Assembly (NCBI GenBank): GCA_021810735.1
Contig: JAJZIF010000131.1
Location: 1-8,764, forward strand
DNA length: 8,764 bases
Source of the DNA: Acidobacteriota bacterium
GTDB lineage: Bacteria > Acidobacteriota > Terriglobia > Terriglobales > Acidobacteriaceae
Reading direction: 5' to 3'
The position numbers and the translations under genes were made by a program. This document shows positions 1 through 6,801 of this stretch, one piece after another; positions within the stretch are counted from its first letter, which is position 1, and every line of letters begins with the position of its first letter. Under the pieces are notes generated by a model. That model saw only the letters and a list, made by a program, of their open reading frames with translations. It was not told where the DNA came from and did no database searches.

Positions 1-14
1 TGCTGGTCGGTGAA

Positions 15-158
15 GCGGAGACGGGCCCTGCTGGAGAGCAACCCGTCGAGGAATAACCGGCTGGAGACTCATCGACGCCGATGAGAGCCGGGAGCGGGCG
101 AAAGGTGCTGCGATAAAGCCATGCAAGGCTGCCCGCATCAGATTGGCCCGTGTGCCGC
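15..158. ncRNA. Possible multi-branched structured RNA element, unidentified
   Basis: No convincing gene is seen here, but the bases can form a nested set of helices. An outer stem pairs 21-27 (ACGGGCC) with 145-151 (GGCCCGT), extended by GCGG 15-18 with CCGC 155-158. Inside it lie a small hairpin 29-32/37-40 (TGCT/AGCA), a long hairpin 57-62 plus 68-74 pairing with 79-85 plus 86-91 (13 pairs, one 5-nt bulge, ACGC loop), and a stem 94-99/131-136 (GCGGGC/GCCCGC) with an inner AGCC/GGCT pair at 117-120/127-130. I could not match it to a riboswitch, RNase P RNA or tmRNA. A piece of a group II intron or a leader for the cytochrome gene are options, neither shown. The strand is unknown. GC-rich DNA gives chance stems, so confidence is low. 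Confidence 0.25.
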
Positions 159-219
159 CCGTGAAGAGAACTGAATATATACTGAATAGGAGCTGACGCA
201 ATCTACTATCCTTTTCTGT

Positions 220-225
220 GAGGAG
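220..225 (+). promoter_or_regulatory. Ribosome binding site fixing the GTG start of the cytochrome gene
   Basis: GAGGAG lies 6 nt before the GTG at 232. It decides the start, because no ATG in this frame has a comparable site before the signal peptide. Confidence 0.7.
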
Positions 226-231
226 TATTCG

Positions 232-801
232 GTGCACCGGAATCCAAACACGGCTCTTCGCGGCGATTGGCATCGCCTGAAGAGCTTTGCATTCTTGGCG
301 GTAGCCTTGGGTGTCATGTATGCGCTTTCTTGCTTGCCAACGTATGCGCAGGAGCAATCGCAGCAGCTTACCCAGCAGCAGACGCATCCTCCGCCGTATC
401 CAGAACTACCGGCAGGTCCTGGGAAAGACACACTGATTCGCGTTTGCAGCAAATGTCATTCTCCAGACAACGTGATAGCCAATGGACAAACCCGCGAGGG
501 CTGGGAAAACACAATCACAAAAATGGCGACATTCGGCGCAGCAGGCAGCGACGACGATTTCAATGACATTTTGGATTATCTGGTCAAGAATTTTCCTCCG
601 CCGACCGCGGGAAAAATTAACGTGAACAAGGCGACGGCACAGGAACTGGCCACAGGATTGTCGCTCTCTCTGCAAGACGCGAAGACGATCCTTCACTATC
701 GCCAGGTGAACGGCAATTTCAAGTCTCTCGATGATTTAAAGAAGGTCCCAGGTTTGGATACGAAGAAGCTCGAAGCGGAAAAAGCTCGCCTGGCTTTTTA
801 A
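232..801 (+). CDS. Exported cytochrome c-like protein with C-terminal helix-hairpin-helix (ComEA-like) domain
   Basis: A 189-residue protein starting at GTG. Residues 16-39 form a signal peptide (hydrophobic FAFLAVALGVMYALSC, likely cut after TYA), so it should act outside the cytoplasmic membrane. A Gln/Pro-rich linker follows. A single c-type heme motif, CSKCH, is at 72-76; M98 in KMATFGA is a candidate sixth ligand. The pattern heme motif, TREGW, then Met resembles the small heme domains linked to quinohemoproteins. Residues 128-189 (KINVNKATAQELA, then YRQVNGNFKSLDDLKKVPGL) match a ComEA-type helix-hairpin-helix region. Its first hairpin is degenerate (LSLSLQDA rather than a PGIG-like turn), so DNA binding is doubtful and protein contact is possible. 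It is the only complete + strand gene and runs tail-to-tail into the DUF1080 gene. It could be the electron acceptor for the neighbouring propellers; this is inference from position only. Confidence 0.85.
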   Translation: MHRNPNTALRGDWHRLKSFAFLAVALGVMYALSCLPTYAQEQSQQLTQQQTHPPPYPELPAGPGKDTLIRVCSKCHSPDNVIANGQTREGWENTITKMATFGAAGSDDDFNDILDYLVKNFPPPTAGKINVNKATAQELATGLSLSLQDAKTILHYRQVNGNFKSLDDLKKVPGLDTKKLEAEKARLAF

Positions 802-1658
802 GGCAATTGCTTCAGCCACACGTTGCGTTGCGAAATCTTCACAACACCCCCGCCTTCGATCTCGAAGCCGATCAGCCCTTTCGATTGGCTGAATGTTGGA
901 TCGTTGTCGATCAGGATAGCCATCACGTGTCCGTTGATGATGTGAATCAGTGTGTTTCCATCGGCGATCACTTCATACTGATTCCATTCGCCCGGTTTGA
1001 TGAAGGCCTTGAGTTCGTCGGACGTGCCTAATGTCGCCAGCAGCCGGGGAGCTTTTCCTTGATCCGTTTCGACCATCTGGCCTCGCCACGCAATAATTCC
1101 GCGCCCAGTACCTTGCTCGTACAGTTGGCCCGTATACTTGTTGCCGTAATCGAAATCCGCCTGATACCCTCGCATGTCCCACTTGGCATATTTCCGACTG
1201 CGCGCCTTCTCTGTTGCGGGAGAGATGTTGATGCTTCGGTATTGAATCCCTCCATTTGCGCCGGAGCCTTCAAGTTTCATTTCCGCCTTCAACTCGAAGT
1301 TCGCCGGCTCGCCGCCACGCCAGATGATATTGGTCGTACCGGAAGGATGTTCCGGACTCGATTCGCCGACGATGGCCCCATCTTCCACGTGCCATACATC
1401 GGGAGATCCGTCCCAGCCGTGGAGCGTTTTGCCGTCGAAGATCTGAACCCATCCATTGTGATCGTTAAAGTCGATGGGTTCAGGTTGGGTGAAGCCCCCG
1501 CTATGGTGAGCTGGGCCTGCATGACGCCCAGCACTGGCAGAAACCTGTTGAGCAGCGAGTCGCGATCCTGCGAACGGATGGATCGAAACGATGAGGAAGG
1601 CAGCCGATAGTAAACAGCTTCCAATAATAACGTGGTGCGCCCTTAGATATTTGGTCAA
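798..1658 (-). CDS. Exported DUF1080 / 3-keto-disaccharide hydrolase family protein
   Basis: A 286-residue protein with a hydrophobic export signal (about residues 8-36, likely cut near LAA|QQ), so secreted or periplasmic. The rest is one DUF1080 (PF06439) concanavalin-like beta-sandwich. Family marks are the opening FDGKTLHGWDG (74-84), NGGIQYRS (135-142), GYQADFD (164-170), the LYE near 179-181, GEWNQYEV (223-230), and the closing GLIGFEIEGGG plus NVWLKQL. Characterised relatives hydrolyse or eliminate 3-keto-glycosides, but the family is broad and the substrate cannot be read from sequence. The start is TTG, supported by AGGAGG 7 nt upstream and by the absence of an early Met. It is the last gene of the leftward block, 38 bp after the Gfo/Idh/MocA gene, whose enzyme class makes 3-keto sugars. 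Its stop overlaps the stop of the convergent cytochrome gene. Confidence 0.9.
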   Translation of the reverse strand: MTKYLRAHHVIIGSCLLSAAFLIVSIHPFAGSRLAAQQVSASAGRHAGPAHHSGGFTQPEPIDFNDHNGWVQIFDGKTLHGWDGSPDVWHVEDGAIVGESSPEHPSGTTNIIWRGGEPANFELKAEMKLEGSGANGGIQYRSINISPATEKARSRKYAKWDMRGYQADFDYGNKYTGQLYEQGTGRGIIAWRGQMVETDQGKAPRLLATLGTSDELKAFIKPGEWNQYEVIADGNTLIHIINGHVMAILIDNDPTFSQSKGLIGFEIEGGGVVKISQRNVWLKQLP

Positions 1659-1665
1659 CGCTCTT

Positions 1666-1671
1666 CCTCCT
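1666..1671 (-). promoter_or_regulatory. Consensus ribosome binding site for the TTG-initiated DUF1080 gene
   Basis: On the minus strand the bases read AGGAGG followed by AAGAGCG and TTG. The full anti-Shine-Dalgarno match at 7-nt spacing is why the rare TTG is taken as the start. Confidence 0.75.
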
Positions 1672-1696
1672 CAAACTGCTCGCGAATACGGATCGA

Positions 1697-2839
1697 TTAT
1701 GCGAGGACTTTTTCCCACTGCTTGGTCTTAGCCGACTTCAGGACCGCATCGGTCACATACTCCGTGGCCAGCCCATCCGCAAAGGATGGCGATATTTTTT
1801 CATCCTTCCCAATTGCCTGAAGAAAATCGGCGATCTGATGAATGAATGTGTGCTCATAACCTATTTGCAGCCCCGGTACCCACCAATGCTTCATATAGGG
1901 ATGATCGCTGTCCGTAATATGAACGCTCTTCCATCCGCGCAATCGCGATTCATCGCGGTGATCGAAGTACTGCAGACGGTGAAGATCGTGAAGGTCCCAC
2001 CCCGCGGAAGCGTGTTCCCCATTGACCTCCAGCGTAAAGAGCGCCTTGTGACCGCGCGCATAGCGCGTGGCCTCGAAGGTAGCGAGCGATCCATTTGCAA
2101 AGCGACATAAGAACGCGCTGGCATCATCGATTCCAACCGGCTCAACGTTGCCGGTCAGGGTGTGTTTGCGCTCTTTGACAAAGGTCTCCGTCATGGCTGT
2201 AACCTCGGTGATGGGCCCGTTCAGCCACAATGCCATATCGATGTTATGCGCGAGCAAATCGCCGGTGACGCCGCTGCCTGCGACTGACAGATCCAGACGC
2301 CACAGCCCCTCACCACCTTGCGGCAGATCTTTCGAAATCGTCCAGTCCTGCAGAAACTTTGACCGGTAATGGAAAATGCGGCCGAAACGTCCTTCGTCCA
2401 GAAGTTGCTTCAGCAGAACGACGGCCGGCACGCGGCGATAGTTATACCAAACCATATTCGGCACATTGGCTGCCTCTACCGCATCCGTCATCGCACTGGC
2501 TTCTGCCGCGGTGCGCCCCAGGGGTTTTTCGCAAAGCACCATTTCCCCCGCCCTGGCGGCGGCAATCGCAATCTCCGCGTGCGTATCGTTCGGACTGGCA
2601 ATATCGATCAGGTCGATATCCCGCCGCTGCACAAGAGTCCGCCAATCCGTTTCCACGGATTGATAGCCCCAGGTTTCTGCAAACCCTTTCGCTCGGTCAG
2701 CATTGCGCCCGCAGACGGCCTTGAGTATCGGCTGGTACGGTACATCGAAAAATCGCGGCGCCTGAAGGTACGCATTGGAATGAGTGCGCGCCATAAAACC
2801 ATACCCGACCAGGCCGATATTCAGATTTTTCCTCGCCAT
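1697..2839 (-). CDS. Gfo/Idh/MocA family NAD(P)-dependent oxidoreductase
   Basis: A 380-residue cytoplasmic dehydrogenase. The N-terminal Rossmann fold has GLVGYGFMA (residues 9-17) for the dinucleotide, then a beta-strand ending in [12 protein letters not shown]. The family EKP motif (CEKPLG, K105) supplies the usual catalytic Lys. The C-terminal substrate domain has [15 protein letters not shown] with the conserved H198 and D201. Length and order fit the family. Members oxidise or reduce sugars, inositols and glycosides, several acting at C3 of a glycoside ring; the substrate here is unknown. An in-frame ATG at 2881 would add 14 residues (394 aa) and overlap the upstream gene by 20 bp. I prefer the ATG at 2839, because family homology begins there and AGGAG lies upstream (14 nt, rather far). 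No signal peptide is seen, unlike some exported family members. The gene lies between the TIM-barrel and DUF1080 genes. Confidence 0.9.
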   Translation of the reverse strand: MARKNLNIGLVGYGFMARTHSNAYLQAPRFFDVPYQPILKAVCGRNADRAKGFAETWGYQSVETDWRTLVQRRDIDLIDIASPNDTHAEIAIAAARAGEMVLCEKPLGRTAAEASAMTDAVEAANVPNMVWYNYRRVPAVVLLKQLLDEGRFGRIFHYRSKFLQDWTISKDLPQGGEGLWRLDLSVAGSGVTGDLLAHNIDMALWLNGPITEVTAMTETFVKERKHTLTGNVEPVGIDDASAFLCRFANGSLATFEATRYARGHKALFTLEVNGEHASAGWDLHDLHRLQYFDHRDESRLRGWKSVHITDSDHPYMKHWWVPGLQIGYEHTFIHQIADFLQAIGKDEKISPSFADGLATEYVTDAVLKSAKTKQWEKVLA

Positions 2840-2861
2840 AACGATGTGCGATTCTCCTAAC

Positions 2862-3914
2862 TCAATCCCATCCGTGGGCATTGCGCACTGCGATCATTGT
2901 CCTGAGCACATTGTTCCACGTATCCGGCATCAGCATGGTTGCGTTGGGAAACATGCAGCCGTCCCAGCAGATATGCTCATACGCGCGAGTGGGAACTCCG
3001 CTTTCATCACGCATCCACAAGCCCGCAACGGCAACGATGTCCATTCTGCCGTTGGGGTCGTTCGCCTGACAGTGGCGTCCAGTCTTGTCATGTGAGCCGG
3101 AGCCCCTGACGGTGCCATCGTTCTGGGCCACATGAAAGTCGATGGTCCATGGACGCAGCGCGTTCGTCACTGTTTGCAGAGATTCCATCAAGACATTCTG
3201 CTGCGACCAATCGAAATTCTCCGGCAGCAATCGGTCTTCCGGAGCGTTATATCCCAGGGTGTACAGCAGAGAGTGGGCCATATCTGCCTGGAACCCAAGC
3301 GTCTGGGGACGGTTCACCATTTCCAGCAGTTCAACCATCCGCTTCCAACTATGCATGCCTCCCCAGCAGATCTCGCCTTCTGCCGCGAGCCGCTCTCCAT
3401 AGTCTTCGGCGATGACGCAGGCCTCCCGAAACGTTTCCGCGATTCGCTTTGTATTGCCAATAGGATCGTTCGCCCAGTCTGCGACCCCCGATGCGGAATC
3501 GATCCGTACGATTCCATACCTGCGGATCCCAATGTCACGCAACATTTTGCCGATAGCGCAAGCTTTTCGGACCTGCGTCAGAAACTTCTTAACTTCATCC
3601 TGAGAACCCATCGCTGAACCGCCGCCCGCAGGGGGCCAGACCGGGGCAACCAGCGAGCCGACCACGAGTTGGCGCTGGGCAATGCTATCGGCAACGCGCT
3701 TTATATCAGAGTCGGTGGAGTCGATGTCGGTATGTGGCGAGGACAGGAACAGATCGACTCCATCGAAACGGATGCCATCCACCTCGGCCTCCGCCGTCAG
3801 GTTCAGCATGGTCTCCAAATCGATAGGTGGCTCGGAGTCCGCTCCCTTTCCTACGATGCCGGGCCACATCGCGTTGTGGATGGCAGGGCTCTTGTGTAGA
3901 TTGACTGCGCTCAC
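2862..3914 (-). CDS. Sugar phosphate isomerase/epimerase-like TIM-barrel protein (xylose isomerase-like / AP endonuclease 2 superfamily)
   Basis: A 350-residue cytoplasmic protein of the metal-dependent xylose-isomerase-like TIM-barrel fold. The four expected divalent-metal ligands are visible in order: E181 ([10 protein letters not shown]), D211 followed by H214 (FQADMAH), H261 (IDFHVAQN) and E313 (YEHICWDG). The N-terminal strand carries [12 protein letters not shown]. The start is GTG, with GAGG about 5 nt upstream, and lies 12 bp after the stop of the cupin gene. Relatives include epimerases, inosose dehydratases and the beta-elimination subunits of C-glycoside deglycosidases. The last pair with Gfo/Idh/MocA dehydrogenases, as this gene does, so both simple isomerisation and cleavage of an oxidised glycoside are possible. 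The sequence does not choose between them. Confidence 0.85.
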   Translation of the reverse strand: MSAVNLHKSPAIHNAMWPGIVGKGADSEPPIDLETMLNLTAEAEVDGIRFDGVDLFLSSPHTDIDSTDSDIKRVADSIAQRQLVVGSLVAPVWPPAGGGSAMGSQDEVKKFLTQVRKACAIGKMLRDIGIRRYGIVRIDSASGVADWANDPIGNTKRIAETFREACVIAEDYGERLAAEGEICWGGMHSWKRMVELLEMVNRPQTLGFQADMAHSLLYTLGYNAPEDRLLPENFDWSQQNVLMESLQTVTNALRPWTIDFHVAQNDGTVRGSGSHDKTGRHCQANDPNGRMDIVAVAGLWMRDESGVPTRAYEHICWDGCMFPNATMLMPDTWNNVLRTMIAVRNAHGWD

Positions 3915-3926
3915 GATCCCCTCAGC

Positions 3927-5144
3927 TCACTTATGACACATCGGTTTTGCATCCGGATTGCCGGGCCCGAAATGCTTCAGGAAGACGAGCGGGTCGGATG
4001 CACTTGGATTTTCGATTCGAACGCCTTGCCTGGCAACTTCCGCCGTGACGAATACCTCATCCTCGGTCATGTCGCCGAACCGAATCATGGAGGGTGTTGC
4101 CACAGACTGACCGCCAATCGCTCCATAGCCCTGGGTCAGGATCACGCCATACGCCGCGCTATCCCGGATGGTCACAGTCCGCTTCGGCAGCACCGTCAGC
4201 TCCTTCGCGGAGTAATAGGGCGTGCCATACGTAATCCAAAGTTCGCGATAGCCGTCGGACTCCATTTCCGCAATCGGTTTCACCGGGCGCGGAAAGGTTT
4301 TATTCGTCTTCGCAAACTCGGGGTTCACGTTGGCATCCCAGTCGAGCATGCTGACAAGGTAGTCAAGATCGTGATGGAATTCAGTCTTGACGTCCTTGGT
4401 CATCAGACTCCAATCCACAATCCGTCCCTCGACCTCGGACTGAAACATCGCAAACACATCGCTGTTGACCTGCGGCTCATATGTCACCAGCGAACCGGGT
4501 GCGTGCAGGATTCCCGGGTTGACCTGCCATCCGGTGCCTGGCTCCAGGCGATAGGCGCGTGAATGAAGAAGAATGCCGTTGTCCCCCCGATTCCACTTCT
4601 CTAGGCATCGTCGGATGTCTTCCTTCGTCGTTCCCGGCTCAAGTCCCATATAAGTGTGGGGAAAGTTGTTTTGCGTCAGGTTGTATTGCGGCGGGAAGTA
4701 GTAGGCTTCCGGTTTTCCCTTCTGTCCCACCAGCTTCGCGAACGCGTCGCTCTGGTGCATGTGGTGCGGGATGGGGCCCATATTGTCAAAAAACTTGCAG
4801 AGCAGGTTCCATCCCCCCTCCCGCTGCATCACCTCTTCGCCAAGCAACAAGTCTCCGGCAGTTTCGACCGCTTCTTTCAGCAGAAATTTTTTGCCGCTCT
4901 TGACTCGAACGTAACTGAGCCCCTCATCCGGCAGAGTCTCCGGCCCGTTCGAAGCCTTCGTCGTCGATGAAAACCAGCGTTCGTTAATCCCTCCCCGATG
5001 ACCTCCGAACGCATAGAGATCATCCGGGTGCAGCTTCAACCTTTTTCCGGGAATCATGAAGGAGCGTGGCACCCAACACGGTTCCAACCGCAAAATTCCC
5101 GCGCCTTCGTCGAGCGCTTCTTGTATCTGAGATCGGTTTCGCAT
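3927..5144 (-). CDS. Class I mannose-6-phosphate isomerase-like cupin protein
   Basis: A 405-residue protein without a signal peptide. A jelly-roll core resembles type I phosphomannose isomerase: a His cluster HHMH at 127-130, GKPEAYYF at 143-150 (the family's Lys-Pro-Glu-Ala segment), and NPGILHAPGS at 209-218, where H214 matches the late metal-binding His. These would bind one divalent metal. Residues about 299-395 look like a second, metal-poor cupin fold. The usual QxH metal pair of true ManA is replaced by the HHMH cluster, so ordinary mannose-6-phosphate isomerase activity is not assured. It may isomerise or bind another sugar or keto-sugar. The ATG start has AAGGAAGAG just upstream, and the gene sits 20 bp after propeller B and 12 bp before the TIM-barrel gene, so co-transcription is likely. 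Confidence 0.72.
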   Translation of the reverse strand: MRNRSQIQEALDEGAGILRLEPCWVPRSFMIPGKRLKLHPDDLYAFGGHRGGINERWFSSTTKASNGPETLPDEGLSYVRVKSGKKFLLKEAVETAGDLLLGEEVMQREGGWNLLCKFFDNMGPIPHHMHQSDAFAKLVGQKGKPEAYYFPPQYNLTQNNFPHTYMGLEPGTTKEDIRRCLEKWNRGDNGILLHSRAYRLEPGTGWQVNPGILHAPGSLVTYEPQVNSDVFAMFQSEVEGRIVDWSLMTKDVKTEFHHDLDYLVSMLDWDANVNPEFAKTNKTFPRPVKPIAEMESDGYRELWITYGTPYYSAKELTVLPKRTVTIRDSAAYGVILTQGYGAIGGQSVATPSMIRFGDMTEDEVFVTAEVARQGVRIENPSASDPLVFLKHFGPGNPDAKPMCHK

Positions 5145-5164
5145 GATTGACTCTTCCTTTTGCT

Positions 5165-6736
5165 CTAGTGCTCCATCGGAATTCCGAATGAGTAGAGAGT
5201 ATGGTCGTGGGTTGTAAAGAAGACATGACCATCGCCTACTGACACGCCGGAGAGATGGGTGTAGGTATCGATTGCGCCTCCGCTGGAGTACAGTTCCTTA
5301 CCCGTTGTGGCGTCCAATGCATAAAGGATCGCGTGATCGGAAGCGTCACCACCGGCGAGAGCAAATACGACTCCATTAACGATCGCAGGAGGCGCCGGAT
5401 TCCTCAAGTCGCGTGAGATCCAAGCTGGCGTGAGAACCGGGCGACCGTCCTTGTCCTCCACTTTAAAGGCAATGATGCTGCCGTGCGGTGCAGCGCCATT
5501 GGCGCTGGCAAACTTGACATCCCGCTGTACAGGCCCCGAGATCGATGCCAAGACCCAGAGCGCGCCGTTGTTGTCCTGCCAACTCGCCAGGCTCTCCCAC
5601 GCACCCTTTTTCGGAGTCTTGGAAATTCGACCCGTCTCAGCCAGCGGAGTGTGGTGGTCCTTTCCTCCGAGCGATTCGCTGTCCAATAAAACAATGCTAC
5701 CGTCCTTACCCGGTGCTGTCACCAAATCCTTGTCCTTATAACTCAGGACTACCGGGCTGACATTCAGCATTCGAACTTTCGCGCTATCCGAAGCTGTGTA
5801 CCAATCCTTCACCTTCAGGTCCTTGGCAGTCAGTGCCACAACGCTATTGGCATGCACCCCGGTAGATGGATCGGACGTGCCCGCACCGGTGGAGATATAC
5901 ACGGTACCGTCTGCTCCGATCGCCGGTCCCGTCAAGTCCGCCGGGCGGACTTTCTGAGATTGATAACTGGCGATGGGATGCTCCGGCGTGTTGAGGTCGA
6001 TGGACCAGACCGCATTGGGAGCATTGCCGCAGTCTCGAGTCGATTCTGTGTACACGAACCTGTCGTTCATGTTCAGGCCGGACGAATCTCCAGCCGACGC
6101 AGGAAGAAACTTCACTGCTGGCGCATAATCCAGGCCTGTAGCAAGGATTTGCTCATGAAGGTATCCGTCACGGGTCAGTACGTAGACTCCCTTCAGGGAA
6201 AATCCGCCACCTGCCGCCGGAGCGCCGATCCAGCGATCCGCAGTAGTCGGAGCCGACGCTGACCTCGAACTGGCATGGGAGCGTCTGGCGCCAAAGTGAA
6301 TGACAAGCGGCGGCTCCATAAGAATCTGGATATTCGAGCCACTGCATGTTCCAGTGGAACCCGAAGACTCGACTTGAAAGTCCTTTTGCCAAAGAAGCGT
6401 GCCCAGGGCATAGTCCACTGCATAGAGGGAATTTGAGTCGCCCCACAGCGCTATATCTTTGAATCCACGGCTACTAATGATGCTGGGAGTGACAAGAGGT
6501 TCGCTGAACCCCCCTGTCTGCTGGGCCTCGCTTCCGAGCTTGAGCTTCCACAGCAACTTGAACGAGCTGGCTACGGTCTCGGCCGAAATCTTCGATTCCG
6601 TTTTTTGCCAGTTGTTATGCGCGGCATCGCCATCGGCTACGTGCCAGCGTCCGCGTGCTTCAGCTCGCGCAATTGCCAGCCCCAGACATGGGGCGACCAA
6701 AAACAGAGTGAGTGACCAATTCAAAAATCTTCGCAT
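5165..6736 (-). CDS. Exported PQQ-like beta-propeller protein (paralogue B)
   Basis: A 523-residue secreted beta-propeller. The N-terminal MRRFLNWSLTLFLVAPCLG is a signal peptide, probably cut after an Ala near ARAEA. PQQ-type blade motifs recur: LYAVDYALGTLLWQKD (about 104-119), GTVYISTG, IVLLDSESLGG and the clear LYALDATTGKELYSSG near the C-terminus, closed by HTLYSFGIP. C131 and C236 match two Cys of the neighbouring propeller and may form a disulfide. No adjacent Cys-Cys pair of classical quinoprotein alcohol dehydrogenases is present. A Ser/Arg/Ala-rich insert (about 147-178) is absent from the paralogue. GAGGAA lies 9 nt before the ATG; a TTG one codon upstream (6739) would also fit. 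Relatives include quinoproteins and BamB-like scaffold proteins, so catalysis and PQQ binding are unproven. The cupin gene follows after 20 bp. Confidence 0.82.
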   Translation of the reverse strand: MRRFLNWSLTLFLVAPCLGLAIARAEARGRWHVADGDAAHNNWQKTESKISAETVASSFKLLWKLKLGSEAQQTGGFSEPLVTPSIISSRGFKDIALWGDSNSLYAVDYALGTLLWQKDFQVESSGSTGTCSGSNIQILMEPPLVIHFGARRSHASSRSASAPTTADRWIGAPAAGGGFSLKGVYVLTRDGYLHEQILATGLDYAPAVKFLPASAGDSSGLNMNDRFVYTESTRDCGNAPNAVWSIDLNTPEHPIASYQSQKVRPADLTGPAIGADGTVYISTGAGTSDPSTGVHANSVVALTAKDLKVKDWYTASDSAKVRMLNVSPVVLSYKDKDLVTAPGKDGSIVLLDSESLGGKDHHTPLAETGRISKTPKKGAWESLASWQDNNGALWVLASISGPVQRDVKFASANGAAPHGSIIAFKVEDKDGRPVLTPAWISRDLRNPAPPAIVNGVVFALAGGDASDHAILYALDATTGKELYSSGGAIDTYTHLSGVSVGDGHVFFTTHDHTLYSFGIPMEH

Positions 6737-6801
6737 CAATCAACATTCCTCGTTCGCATTCGAATAGGGACTCCGTGGCTTTGGACTTCAGAGGGGACAG
6801 G

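Noticed and set aside
1..138. Open minus-strand frame from ATG at 138 to the left edge, and short + strand frames ending at 54-56 (TAA) and 82-84 (TGA).
   Set aside because: No recognisable domain and no ribosome site that decides among them; the frames overlap the possible structured element. The + frame ending at 56 (Glu-rich tail) could be the end of a real gene but is only 17 residues.
178..183. TATACT as a -10 box for the cytochrome gene.
   Set aside because: No acceptable -35 element lies 16-18 bp upstream (155-160 is CCGCCC), so it is not called.
1059..1610. Long + strand open frame opposite the DUF1080 gene.
   Set aside because: Antisense shadow: the minus-strand frame has the family motifs, signal peptide and ribosome site; this one has none.
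3933..4562. 209-residue + strand frame opposite the cupin gene.
   Set aside because: Shadow of the minus-strand gene, with His/Arg-rich composition and no domain signal.
6737..6801. Possible terminator or internal promoter between the two propeller genes.
   Set aside because: The 65-bp gap has only a short ATTCGAAT palindrome, no GC stem with a T run and no good -35/-10 pair.
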